64,000 nucleotides of DNA from Paenibacillus sp. J5C2022. GTDB taxonomy: Bacteria > Bacillota > Bacilli > Paenibacillales > Paenibacillaceae. The position numbers and the translations under genes are program-made. Below are positions 33,901 to 43,180 of the stretch, one piece after another (position 1 is the stretch's first letter; the number at the start of each line of letters is the position of its first letter). The stretch spans positions 1-64,000 of the forward strand of contig NZ_JAOQJC010000040.1 of assembly GCF_025567625.1 (NCBI RefSeq). Reading direction: 5' to 3'. The notes under the pieces are model-generated. The model did not search any database, was not told where the DNA came from, and worked only from the letters and a program-made list of their open reading frames with translations.

Positions 33901-33912
33901 CAGAATTTCCTC
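33882..33912. promoter_or_regulatory. 31-base palindrome over the -35 box
   Basis: GAGG, one mismatch, AATTCTGTT, 3-base centre, AACAGAATT, one mismatch, CCTC. It contains the TTGACA box and shares three bases with the neighbouring palindrome. It may be a second operator or the site of another regulator. Confidence 0.65.
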
Positions 33913-33945
33913 ATTTACTTATGATCAACTATCTTCTCCGTCCGC

Positions 33946-35019
33946 TTACTTGCGAGCGGCGCTCAACAACCATTGACGCACGGCGGCCAAGCCGTCACCC
34001 TGGTTTTCATTGCCTTCTCTCATCGCTTCCCTGTACGATTGGCGATTGGCATAGAGATGCAGAACACGCTCCATGAAGCGCTCGGCCGTCAGATTCTCTT
34101 CTTGCAGCACATCGCAATAACCCAGCCGGCGGAATGATTCCGCATTTTGCAGCTGATCCCCCCGACTCTGTCCCTTCGGCAGCGGAACGAGCAGCATCGG
34201 CTTCTCCAACGCCAGAAATTCAAATATCGAATTGGAGCCTGCTCTGGACACGACGATATCCGACATCGCAAGCAGATGGGGAAGCTCCTCGTTCACATAT
34301 TCGAACTGCTTGTAGCCTCTCTGGCGGTATGTGCCGTCCACCCCGTTCTTGCCGCACAGATGGACAATCTGGAACTTCTCCAGCAATTCGTCCAGCGATT
34401 CCCTGACGGCTTCATTCAGCCTGCGCGCTCCGAGGCTGCCTCCCATAATCATTAAGACAGGCTTGCCGGAATGGAAGTCGCACAGTGATCTTCCCCGCTC
34501 CATGCGTCCCTGACGCATCTCCTCCCGGATAATGGGACCGATGTGCCGGTATTTCCCGCCCGCTTGCGACCTTGCCGTCTCCGGGAAAGTTGTACACACG
34601 CCTGTCGCGAACGGAATCGCAATCCGATTGGCAAGGCCCGGAGTCATATCCGATTCGTGAATAATAACCGGGACGCGATTCAGCCAAGCGGCAAACACGA
34701 CAGGCACGGATACGAATCCCCCTTTGGAGAACAGCACCGCCGGCTTTCGCTTTCGAATAATTCGGTACGCTTGCGCCATGCCTTTCAATACCTTGAAAGG
34801 ATCTTTTACATTTTGCAAATCCAGATATCTGCGCAGCTTGCCCGTTTCAATCGGCCAATAATGCACCTCCGGCTTGCTCTCCAGCAATGTTCGTTCTATG
34901 CCCCCAGTGGAGCCAATATACTCCACCTGCCATCCATCTTTCAGAAACTCCGGTATAAGCGCCAGATTCACCGTTACATGTCCGGCTGATCCGCCCCCGG
35001 TAAACATAATCGTTCGCAT
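33946..35019 (-). CDS. MurG-like UDP-GlcNAc glycosyltransferase
   Basis: 357-residue GT28-family glycosyltransferase. The N-terminal motif FTGGGSAGHVTVNLALIP matches the MurG lipid-binding glycine loop; GGIERTLLE, IHESDMTPGLANR, LMIMGGSLGARRLNEAV and SRAGSNSIFEFLALEKPMLLVPLP match the acceptor and UDP-GlcNAc sites. MurG adds GlcNAc to lipid I in peptidoglycan synthesis. It is not among cell-division genes here, so it is probably a second copy. The ATG at 35019 follows GGGCGG; an upstream ATG at 35040 with GGGAG is an alternative. Confidence 0.85.
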   Translation of the reverse strand: MRTIMFTGGGSAGHVTVNLALIPEFLKDGWQVEYIGSTGGIERTLLESKPEVHYWPIETGKLRRYLDLQNVKDPFKVLKGMAQAYRIIRKRKPAVLFSKGGFVSVPVVFAAWLNRVPVIIHESDMTPGLANRIAIPFATGVCTTFPETARSQAGGKYRHIGPIIREEMRQGRMERGRSLCDFHSGKPVLMIMGGSLGARRLNEAVRESLDELLEKFQIVHLCGKNGVDGTYRQRGYKQFEYVNEELPHLLAMSDIVVSRAGSNSIFEFLALEKPMLLVPLPKGQSRGDQLQNAESFRRLGYCDVLQEENLTAERFMERVLHLYANRQSYREAMREGNENQGDGLAAVRQWLLSAARK

Positions 35020-35095
35020 TCTATATCCGCCCATCCTCATCGATGTATTCTCCCTATTATACGATGCTTCGCCGCTTATATCACATGGATTGGGC

Positions 35096-35134
35096 AAAAA
35101 AAAGAAGAGATCGCCAATATCGGGCAACCTCTTC
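35096..35134 (-). terminator. intrinsic terminator after the SLH serine hydrolase
   Basis: GAAGAG...GCC/GGC...CTCTTC stem with small mismatches followed by eight T on the minus strand, 17 bases past the stop. It separates this gene from the MurG-like gene. Confidence 0.8.
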
Positions 35135-35150
35135 CAAAGATAAGTGTTCA

Positions 35151-37364
35151 TTAAGCCGCGTTGGCGCTTTCCTCGTCTGTGCCGGCTGCTTCTCCAGCTT
35201 CGGTATTTTCGCCAGCTTCAGCTTCGACTTCCTCATCCTGCACATCCGCCTCCGGAGCGGCTTCCGTATTCTGCTCCGCCGTCAGGGAAGCAACGATCTG
35301 ATCCGTCTGCTGGGTCAGCAGCTTGAATAGAATAGCCGCCTCCTGCTCGCGAGTCAGCTGCTCCTTCGCCAGGAAGTCAGTTGCTCCTTCGTCGCCGATC
35401 CGAACCTCCGGTCCGATGATGCCGAGGCCCACCATCATCTGAACGGCTTGCTTCGCCCACTCGTCTACCTCCCCGCTCAACGACACTTCATCGAACAGAT
35501 TGGCCGGATACTTCAAGCTTAATGCTCTCCATAGTATAACTGCAGCTTCTTGCCGGGTAATCGTGCGATCGGGGGCGAACGTGCCGGAGGTCGTTCCCTT
35601 GACCATTCCGCTCTCGTAAGCCAGTTGAACGTAGGCTGCGGAAGGATGCCCTTCCAGATCGGAGAACGCCAGTTCCGTCGTCTTGCTGCCTTTCAAGCCG
35701 CTAATTTTCAGAATATGCTCGACAAACTGCGCCCGTGTGGCGCCGTTCTCCGGATAGAAGCTCGCATCGCCGTCGTTCGCATAATACCCGAGCGATTGCA
35801 GCATGTGAATCGGCTCGGCATAAGGGCTGTCTTGCGCCACATCCCGATAGCCCTCCGCTTTGGCGCCTTTGCCGGCATATCCGAGCGGATTCAGATAAGG
35901 CTCCTTCATATAGGCGACTTCACCGTCTTCATCCATTTGGAACGCCGTGAACTGATTCGTCAAGCTGTCGACGAACAGATTGCGGTCCACTTGCTTTAGC
36001 GGACGAGGACCGATGATGGCATCCGATACGACCAGTCCTTGCTCGCCTTGTACATCCAGCACAGACACGATTGATTTCATCCTGAGATCTGAATAGTAGC
36101 CTTCGAATGCGGCAAGCTCCTCCCCGGACTGCGGCTTGAAATCTCCGAGCTCTGCCGGTTCCGCATAGGCTGGGAAAAACTTCGTCATAAATTGCGTATA
36201 GAGCAGATTGCGCAACGCTCCCGTTTTATTGTAGGCCACAAATACGCCTGTATTCTGCTCGGGGATCAGGAACATATAAGTGCTGGTACCGATCAAGTCA
36301 CCTGCCTTGGTAATGACGCTGGAGCTGCTTCCCGCTCCCGGCAATTGGTACGGAGCTTCGAAGCCGTATGTCGTATTGGGCAGCAAGGGATGTATGGACG
36401 AACGATATTCCTCCATCATCTCTACCGTCTCCCGGGTCAAAATGCGCTGATCGCCGGCCGCTCCGCCATTCAGGAAAGCAAGCATGAATTTGCCGATATC
36501 TTCGGCTGTCGACAACATGCCCCCTTGCGGCATGACCGTCGGCGTCACGGCGTATACGCCGATGGGACTGCCGGATGCATCGTATTCCTCCGCCAACGTC
36601 CCGACCTGATCCGCTTGAAGCTCGAAGCTGCTGCTATTCATCTGCAGCGGTTCGAACACATACTCTTGCATATAGGACTCATACGGCATCTCGCTTACGT
36701 TCTGTACGATAAGTCCGAGCAGCATGGAAGCAAAATTGTCATACATATAAGAGCTTCCCGGCTCCCGCTCCACGGTAGGCATATGCTGACGCACATAATC
36801 CTCGATCTCTACGCGCTTATCCAGATCGAAGTGGATATCCTCCGGGGTCGGGTCTTGAATGCGGAAGCCTGTCGTATGCGTCAACAGATGTTCAACAGTG
36901 ACAGGGGTGTCGAATGGATTGTCATATGTAATGCCGTTCAAGTAGGGGGAGATATCGTCATGCAAGCCGATCTTCCCTTGCTCCACCAGTTGCATAGCCG
37001 CGACAGCGTTGAACGTCTTCGATACCGAAGCCATCCGGAACACTGACTCGGCCGGATCAGCCTCGATCTCGGCTTCCTTGTCGGCATAGCCGTATCCCTT
37101 CTGCGCGACGACCTCCCCGTCCTTCACAATGACGACCGAGGCGCCGACATAATGCGGCTTCGCAACGTCCGAGTCAAAAAATTCATCTAGAAATGCGGAT
37201 GCCGTCTCGGCGTTCAAAACTGTTGGCTTCGGCTTCGCTGCGACTTCCTCCGAACTGGCATGTACGGCGGGAGCCAACAGACTGAGCGACAATAGCCCGG
37301 CAGCCATCGTCTTGGCCAGCCTGGACTGCTTGGTAAAGTAAGCTGCAATAGTCAATTCTCTCAC
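35151..37364 (-). CDS. surface-anchored beta-lactamase-fold serine hydrolase with SLH domains
   Basis: 737 residues. Signal peptide (LLSLSLLAPAVHA), then a class C beta-lactamase/D-alanyl-D-alanine peptidase fold: SVSK at 113-116 with the nucleophile Ser, YDN near residue 208 and HLLTHTTGF near residue 163. A linker beta domain (about 440-530) is followed by three SLH-type segments (about 535-695, with PENGATRAQFVEHIL and PDRTITRQEAAVILWRAL) and an acidic Ala/Glu tail. Such proteins hydrolyse D-amino acid peptides or esters at the cell surface. Starts are ambiguous: GTG at 37364 or TTG at 37355, the latter better spaced from GGAGA. Confidence 0.88.
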   Translation of the reverse strand: MRELTIAAYFTKQSRLAKTMAAGLLSLSLLAPAVHASSEEVAAKPKPTVLNAETASAFLDEFFDSDVAKPHYVGASVVIVKDGEVVAQKGYGYADKEAEIEADPAESVFRMASVSKTFNAVAAMQLVEQGKIGLHDDISPYLNGITYDNPFDTPVTVEHLLTHTTGFRIQDPTPEDIHFDLDKRVEIEDYVRQHMPTVEREPGSSYMYDNFASMLLGLIVQNVSEMPYESYMQEYVFEPLQMNSSSFELQADQVGTLAEEYDASGSPIGVYAVTPTVMPQGGMLSTAEDIGKFMLAFLNGGAAGDQRILTRETVEMMEEYRSSIHPLLPNTTYGFEAPYQLPGAGSSSSVITKAGDLIGTSTYMFLIPEQNTGVFVAYNKTGALRNLLYTQFMTKFFPAYAEPAELGDFKPQSGEELAAFEGYYSDLRMKSIVSVLDVQGEQGLVVSDAIIGPRPLKQVDRNLFVDSLTNQFTAFQMDEDGEVAYMKEPYLNPLGYAGKGAKAEGYRDVAQDSPYAEPIHMLQSLGYYANDGDASFYPENGATRAQFVEHILKISGLKGSKTTELAFSDLEGHPSAAYVQLAYESGMVKGTTSGTFAPDRTITRQEAAVILWRALSLKYPANLFDEVSLSGEVDEWAKQAVQMMVGLGIIGPEVRIGDEGATDFLAKEQLTREQEAAILFKLLTQQTDQIVASLTAEQNTEAAPEADVQDEEVEAEAGENTEAGEAAGTDEESANAA

Positions 37365-37492
37365 TCTCCAATTCCATCTACTTTTTTAGACACGTAATCG
37401 TTATTACGAACAACTCTCTCACTAGTTTCATATCTTCCACTTATCCCCAATGGAAATCCGCTCGCATCACCGCCCATCCTAGCTGCATTATA

Positions 37493-37513
37493 TGTTATAT
37501 ATTGAATATAACA
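37493..37513. promoter_or_regulatory. TGTTATAT-N5-ATATAACA inverted repeat
   Basis: Perfect 8-base arms in an AT-rich promoter zone; a candidate operator for the serine hydrolase gene. No regulator is identified. Confidence 0.4.
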
Positions 37514-37602
37514 GATGTTACAGATAGTCTCAAGTCATTCCTCCCTATTCCTCTGTCCCGAGTTCCTTCCTGCTCACCGTTCTGCCATAGCCCGACACGA
37601 TG

Positions 37603-37666
37603 AAAAAGCCGGCTGCAACGTATCGGATACTGAGTGTTCAGCTCCAATGCCGTACAGCCGGCCTTA
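37603..37666 (-). terminator. intrinsic terminator of the membrane flavoprotein gene
   Basis: GGCCGGCTGTACG pairs with CGTTGCAGCCGGCT, then five T on the minus strand. It follows the stop codon by a few bases. Confidence 0.82.
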
Positions 37667-37672
37667 TGATGA

Positions 37673-39610
37673 TTAGTAGGTTACGCCTGCTTTCACAGCG
37701 ATAATATCCTTCAACAGCATATAGACATCGCCATTGGTCAGCTTGTCCCGGTCCTTAATGCTGTCGAGCGTAGCGACGGATATGAGCTCCTTGGACTTCA
37801 GTTGATTCAGACCAGCTTCCCGCTCGCCCTCCCCGAAGATAGCCAGTGCAAATGTATACGCTGCTTGCTCCAGCGTCAGCGGCTGCTTGTCGGGATTGTC
37901 CATATCCTTAATCGCATCCCCGAACGGCCCCTTGAAGATGTCCGGGTACGGCTTCGCCGCACTGAATAGATTGTTCACGAGCCGCTCGGGATTGGAGGGC
38001 TCGTCCAACTTGAAGTCGTTGCTGTATCCGCTCGTCGCTATTCCCATACTCGCGGCTGCCTTCAACCCTTCATAAGACGGATGGCTCATGTAAGGGAACG
38101 GCTCCACCTTCGGCGGATTCAGCTTCATCCCCTGAGCCGTCAGGCGCTTCTGCAGCTCGGCGATAAGCAGCTTCGAAGCAGACAGCTCGCGGAACGTCAT
38201 CTCATTGTCAATGGCCAACTTGACGGCAGCGCCGGCAGCTTGAGCCGTTGCCATGCCCAGCGGCACGACACGTGCGCTGCCATGCGGCAAGCTGTCGAAG
38301 CTGGCGGACCGTCCCACCACGAGCAAGCCGTCCAGCTCCTTCGGCACAAGCGTGCGGAATGGCACGCCGTATTGCTCAGGGTCCATCAGCACCGTTCCTG
38401 AATTGCTGGGAGATGTGCTCTGAATATCGACGGGATAAGAGCCGAAGGCGATCTCATCCCAATGTCTGCGCTGCTCCAGCAGATCGACCGTCGACAGACG
38501 GTACTCGCCGATCAAGTGGCGCGTCTCGCGCACGTACAGTTCTTGAGCCAGTTCCCCCAGCTCGACCGGCTCCAATTCCGGATACAGCTCTTTCATGAAG
38601 TCCAGCATCAGCGGCAATTCTTTGCGCGCGATCTCATAGGCTTCCTCTACCGATTGTGGATCGAATGGATCGACGTCGAAGATTTGCACCGCGTTGACGA
38701 GCATCGTCTCGTTGTTTAACCGGCCCAGATTGGGACCGCGAGTCCGAATCCGCTCCGGATTGGTGGATTCATACTTCCACATGCCAGCGTACCCCCATGC
38801 GCTGTGCGCATTGGCTCCGGTGCCAGGGTCGTCGTCGCCATTCAGTCTGTCGTTGATTGCCTTCCATACCTTCGGCGTCACATTAGTCAGCGTATAGACC
38901 GGCGTCACCGCCATAAGCGACTCGCTATCGCCGATATCCTCGCGTCCGAACGTGAACTTCGCGCCGGCTGCAGCGGCAATGTCAGCGTCTTGCGTGGCGT
39001 CAATAACGGCGTGGGAGGAGATGACCAACTCTTCCCCCTCAGCCGTCACCAGCTTCACGCCTTTCATCTTCTTCGAGCCGCTGGTTTGCTCCGTTACCGG
39101 CTCGATTGACTTCATGCCCATTTGAACGTCAATATTCTCTTCCGCTGCGACCATCTCGTGGAACGCATTGGCGGCGGTCGTAATATCGAAGGAATCGCCT
39201 TCGACCTTCTCGAACCATTCCTTGAACAATCCTTCGTTATAATAGCCCTTGCGATCAGGCGTCCCGTTCATATCCAGACTGTTCAGCCAGCCCACTGTGA
39301 ACAGGCCTCCCAGCACTTCTCTATCCTTGCCGTCTACGAGCAGCGTCTTCAGTCCGTTTCTGGCGGCGGATATCGCAGCCATCACCCCTTCGGGATCGGT
39401 TCCGACGACGACGACATCGTACTGCTCCTCCAGAGCTTCGCTCTGCTTCACTTCCTGCAACTCGACGGCAACAGGCTCATCCTCGCCCTGTCCGACCGTA
39501 TTCGACTTGTCCGAGCCTTTGCTTTGCGACAATACAACGTAGAACAATGAGGCCATAATGACAATAATTACGCCAACCAATGCGAAGACAAGCGGCTTCT
39601 TGTTATTCAT
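37673..39610 (-). CDS. membrane-anchored FAD-dependent oxidoreductase with SLH-like C-terminus
   Basis: 645 residues. One N-terminal transmembrane helix (LVFALVGVIIVIMASLFYVV) with few positive residues after it predicts the rest lies outside the cell. From residue 64 an FAD-binding fold of the FAD_oxidored type: YDVVVVGTDPEGVMAAISAA, SHAVIDATQDADIAAAAG and LDGLLVVGRSASFDS. Residues about 520-640 resemble degenerate SLH repeats (LKAAASMGIATSGYSNDF). No twin-arginine motif is present, so how FAD gets outside is unclear. Substrate unknown. Confidence 0.8.
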   Translation of the reverse strand: MNNKKPLVFALVGVIIVIMASLFYVVLSQSKGSDKSNTVGQGEDEPVAVELQEVKQSEALEEQYDVVVVGTDPEGVMAAISAARNGLKTLLVDGKDREVLGGLFTVGWLNSLDMNGTPDRKGYYNEGLFKEWFEKVEGDSFDITTAANAFHEMVAAEENIDVQMGMKSIEPVTEQTSGSKKMKGVKLVTAEGEELVISSHAVIDATQDADIAAAAGAKFTFGREDIGDSESLMAVTPVYTLTNVTPKVWKAINDRLNGDDDPGTGANAHSAWGYAGMWKYESTNPERIRTRGPNLGRLNNETMLVNAVQIFDVDPFDPQSVEEAYEIARKELPLMLDFMKELYPELEPVELGELAQELYVRETRHLIGEYRLSTVDLLEQRRHWDEIAFGSYPVDIQSTSPSNSGTVLMDPEQYGVPFRTLVPKELDGLLVVGRSASFDSLPHGSARVVPLGMATAQAAGAAVKLAIDNEMTFRELSASKLLIAELQKRLTAQGMKLNPPKVEPFPYMSHPSYEGLKAAASMGIATSGYSNDFKLDEPSNPERLVNNLFSAAKPYPDIFKGPFGDAIKDMDNPDKQPLTLEQAAYTFALAIFGEGEREAGLNQLKSKELISVATLDSIKDRDKLTNGDVYMLLKDIIAVKAGVTY

Positions 39611-39784
39611 CTACTTCTCTCAAACTCCTTTTCTGCAGTCCATCCCACCATTATAATCTAGTATTCTGGCCGAGACAATGAAAGAGTCGCCTTCCCCACT
39701 ATTAACCACAAATATGACGTCCTATCATTCACTCCCCTATCAAACGACGCAATGAGACAAAAAGTTGCGCGACAGCAATTGAAA

Positions 39785-39833
39785 CAAAAAAACAACCCCT
39801 CGCAGAGCAGCTTGCATGCTGCCGCGAGAGGTT
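39785..39833 (-). terminator. intrinsic terminator of prfC
   Basis: AACCTCTCGC/GCGAGGGGTT stem with an inner GCAGC/GCTGC pairing, then seven T on the minus strand, 24 bases past the stop. Confidence 0.85.
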
Positions 39834-39856
39834 GCCTGTCTTTACGGTGCTGTTGT

Positions 39857-41443
39857 TTACGGTGCCGTCTCCAAAAACTTGGAATCCGGATTTTTGTCCA
39901 TTGCTGTCCGCATAGCATATTCGTTCTCGAACAGAGCGACATAGTTGCCCTTCTTATCTTTCACGAGCGTCGAGTTGATTCGGAACTTGGACGGATCGAT
40001 TCGCTCATCGACGATCCATCTGGCGAACTGGAAGCTCATCCGGTGCAGTTGCACCTCTACGCCGTACTCCATCCGCATCCGATGCTCGAACACCTCGAAC
40101 TGCAGCTGGCCGACGACGCCCAGTATCGTCTCGTCGAAATTGCCGGTGGAATAGAATACTTGAATCGTACCTTCCTCCGTCAGCTGATCCAATCCCTTCT
40201 GATACTGCTTGTGCTTCAGCGCGTTCTTCACGGTCACCTTCGCGAATATCTCCGGAGAGAACGTCGGCAGCTCGTCGAAGACGATATCCGTCTTCTGTGA
40301 CAGCGAATCGCCGATCCGGAAGATGCCGGGATCGAACAGACCGATAATATCGCCAGGATAAGCGACATCGACGATATCCCGATCCTGCGCCAGGAACTGC
40401 TGCGGCTGGGACAGCTTGATCTGCTTCCCGTTGCGGACGTGGCGCACAGCCATTCCCCGCTCGAAGCGACCGGAGCAGATGCGCAGGAATGCAATGCGGT
40501 CGCGATGCGCCGGATTCATATTCGCTTGAATCTTGAATACATAGCCGCTGAAGTTCTCGTCCGTCGGAGCGATCTCTCCCTCCGTGCTGATGCGCGGCGT
40601 TGGTTTCGGCGCAAGCTGCAGGAAGTTCTCCAGGAATGTCTGTACGCCGAAGTTGTTCACGGCGCTGCCGAAGAAGATCGGTGTCAGCTCGCCTGCCTGC
40701 ACCTTGTCGAGGTCGAATGGATCGCCTGCGACGTCCAGCAGCTCCAACTCCTCGATAAGCTGATCCGCCATATAGTCGCCGGCCATCTCGCGAATGACGG
40801 AATCGCGATAGTCGCTAACGGGACGCACTTCGATCTTGGAATGATCGTCCCCCTGGAACAGTTCCACCTGATTTTTCATCCGGTCGTAGACGCCTGACAG
40901 CTCGCGTCCCATGCCGATCGGCCAGTTCATCGGCACCGAGCGGATGCCCAGCACCTGCTCCAGCTCCTCCATCAGCTCGAACGGGCTCTTCCCTTCACGG
41001 TCCAGCTTGTTGATGAAGGTGAAGATCGGAATGCCTCTCTTGCGGCATACCTGGAACAGCTTGATCGTCTGCGCTTCCACGCCCTTCGCGACGTCGATCA
41101 GCATGACCGCGCTGTCCGCCGCTGTCAGTGTACGGTACGTATCCTCACTGAAGTCCTGGTGACCCGGCGTATCCAATATGTTGATACGGTGGCCCATATA
41201 ATCGAATTGCATAACGGACGAAGTAACGGAGATGCCCCGCTGCTTCTCGATCTCCATCCAGTCGGATGTCGCATGCTTGCTCGCCTTCCGGGCCTTGACC
41301 GACCCTGCAAGCCGAATGGCTCCTCCGAACAGGAGGAGCTTCTCGGTCAGGGTTGTCTTCCCTGCATCGGGATGGGAGATAATGGCGAACGTACGCCTTT
41401 TCTCGACTTCCTTTTTTATTTCGTTGCTTAATGTATCGCTCAT
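39857..41443 (-). CDS. prfC: peptide chain release factor 3
   Basis: 528-residue GTPase that recycles RF1/RF2 after termination. G1 SHPDAGKTTL (residues 23-32), switch II DTPGHQDFSEDT, NKLDREG, followed by the RF3-specific middle and C-terminal domains (SAVNNFGVQTFLENFLQLAP). Full family length. Single-gene transcript with its own terminator. Confidence 0.96.
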   Translation of the reverse strand: MSDTLSNEIKKEVEKRRTFAIISHPDAGKTTLTEKLLLFGGAIRLAGSVKARKASKHATSDWMEIEKQRGISVTSSVMQFDYMGHRINILDTPGHQDFSEDTYRTLTAADSAVMLIDVAKGVEAQTIKLFQVCRKRGIPIFTFINKLDREGKSPFELMEELEQVLGIRSVPMNWPIGMGRELSGVYDRMKNQVELFQGDDHSKIEVRPVSDYRDSVIREMAGDYMADQLIEELELLDVAGDPFDLDKVQAGELTPIFFGSAVNNFGVQTFLENFLQLAPKPTPRISTEGEIAPTDENFSGYVFKIQANMNPAHRDRIAFLRICSGRFERGMAVRHVRNGKQIKLSQPQQFLAQDRDIVDVAYPGDIIGLFDPGIFRIGDSLSQKTDIVFDELPTFSPEIFAKVTVKNALKHKQYQKGLDQLTEEGTIQVFYSTGNFDETILGVVGQLQFEVFEHRMRMEYGVEVQLHRMSFQFARWIVDERIDPSKFRINSTLVKDKKGNYVALFENEYAMRTAMDKNPDSKFLETAP

Positions 41444-41489
41444 GCTTGCCTTCCCTTCACCAATCTCCGTATCGGATAACCGCCTGCGA

Positions 41490-43055
41490 TTATGTACCGC
41501 TATTCGTTATCCATATGACATTATCTTCATCTTGGCCGTTCACCGGCCACCAGTGGAACCCGTCTTTGTCCAGCAGCTTCACAGCCGCTTCCGGTCCCCA
41601 CGAGCCTGCGGAGTAGAACTCCAGATCGTTGCTGTCTTCCCGCCAAGCCTTCGCAATTTCATCTACGAACGCCCAGGCATGGGACACTTCGTCCCAGCGT
41701 GTGAAGTAAGTGGAATCGCCGCGCGCTGCATCGTGAATGAGCCGCTCATAAGCTTCCGGCGTGTTGATGCCGATCTGACAGCTCTGGCAGAACTCCATCG
41801 ATACCGGCTGAACCTCGTTGTCGGAGCCCGGCTTCTTGGCATTGATTTTAATATAGATGCCTTCCATCGGATTGACGCGAATGACAAGCAAGTTGGGAGC
41901 GAGCTTCTGACGCTGTCCGAACAAGATGTTCTGCGCCTCGGACTTGAATTCCACCACGACCTCCGTCGTCTTCACAGGAAGCCGCTTGCCCGTACGGATA
42001 TAGAACGGCACGCCCGCCCAGCGGAAGTTGTCCACGAACACTTTCGCTGCGAAGTACGTCTCCGTCGTCGATTGCTCATCGACGGAATCCTCCTGACGGT
42101 AGCCTGGCAGCTCCTTCTCTCCTACTTGCCCCGTCGTATATTGACCGCGTACAACATTGCTGCGGACCTCCTCGCCGGAAGAATAACCGCGCAGCGACCG
42201 GAGCACCTTCACCTTCTCGTCGCGGATATCCTCGCCGTGCAGACGGCTTGGCGGCTCCATTGCAATCATCGTCAGCATCTGCAGCATATGGTTCTGTCCC
42301 ATATCGCGCAGCGCGCCGGATTTGTCGTAGTAGCCGCCGCGTTCTTCTACCCCTACCGTTTCGGACAAGGTGATCTGAACGTTGGCAATATGATTATTAT
42401 TCCACAATGGCTCGAAGAATCCGTTGGCGAACCGGATCACTTCGATATTTTGCACCATTTCCTTGCCCAGGTAGTGATCGATCCGGAAGATTTCTTCTTC
42501 CTTGAACACTTGGTTCAACTGTTCGTTCAACTGCTGCGCGGAAGGCAGATCGTAGCCGAACGGCTTCTCGATAACAAGTCGGTGCCAGCCCTTCGTCTCC
42601 AACATTCCGCCGTCTCTCAGATTGAACGATACAGGACCGAATAGCGACGGAGCAAGGGCAAGATAGAACAAGCGATTGCCCGGAATATCGAAGCGCTCCT
42701 CCAGTTCCATAGACAGCGCGTTCAACTCGCGGAAGCCGTCAACGTTATTGATGTCAAGCGACATATACACAAAGTGCTGTGCGAAGGCATGCCACAGCTC
42801 CACGTCATCCGCTTTGTAGCGGCAAAATTCATTTATGGAATCGTACAAATCGGAGCGGAACTGCTCATTTGTACGAGGGCGGCGCGCCAATCCTACGACT
42901 GCAAAGTTGTTCGAAAGCTTGCCTTCTTTATATAAACTGAATAATGCAGGAAACAACTTGCGGCGCGCCAAGTCGCCGGTAGCTCCGAACAAATAGTAAA
43001 CCGCACCTTGCGGGGCGACAGCTTCAAATGATGTGTTCTGGGTCATTTGCCTCAT
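41490..43055 (-). CDS. zwf: glucose-6-phosphate 1-dehydrogenase
   Basis: 521-residue first enzyme of the oxidative pentose phosphate pathway; makes NADPH. NADP fold GATGDLARRKL (24-34), EKPFG (163-167) and the active-site RIDHYLGKE (191-199). Full length. The start is at 43055 or the ATG at 43046; neither has a strong ribosome site. No gnd or opcA neighbour. Confidence 0.96.
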   Translation of the reverse strand: MRQMTQNTSFEAVAPQGAVYYLFGATGDLARRKLFPALFSLYKEGKLSNNFAVVGLARRPRTNEQFRSDLYDSINEFCRYKADDVELWHAFAQHFVYMSLDINNVDGFRELNALSMELEERFDIPGNRLFYLALAPSLFGPVSFNLRDGGMLETKGWHRLVIEKPFGYDLPSAQQLNEQLNQVFKEEEIFRIDHYLGKEMVQNIEVIRFANGFFEPLWNNNHIANVQITLSETVGVEERGGYYDKSGALRDMGQNHMLQMLTMIAMEPPSRLHGEDIRDEKVKVLRSLRGYSSGEEVRSNVVRGQYTTGQVGEKELPGYRQEDSVDEQSTTETYFAAKVFVDNFRWAGVPFYIRTGKRLPVKTTEVVVEFKSEAQNILFGQRQKLAPNLLVIRVNPMEGIYIKINAKKPGSDNEVQPVSMEFCQSCQIGINTPEAYERLIHDAARGDSTYFTRWDEVSHAWAFVDEIAKAWREDSNDLEFYSAGSWGPEAAVKLLDKDGFHWWPVNGQDEDNVIWITNSGT

Positions 43056-43180
43056 TCTTTCTGTTATTTTTTAGACAATTCACATGTTATGTAGTGTATC
43101 ATATTCAAAACCTGTACGCCATTGTATAGGTCATAAAAAATAATGATAAGCAACGTAAATTCTTCTAATCGATCATTCTG

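Larger units (their letters stand above)
37365..37672. other. intergenic region with inverted repeat
   Basis: 308 bases holding the terminator of the flavoprotein gene on the right and an 8-base inverted repeat (TGTTATAT/ATATAACA, 37493-37513) about 130 bases upstream of the serine hydrolase. No gene seen. Confidence 0.5.

Noticed and set aside
41232..42644. 470-codon plus-strand frame
   Set aside because: Antisense across prfC and zwf, both of which are clear full-length genes.
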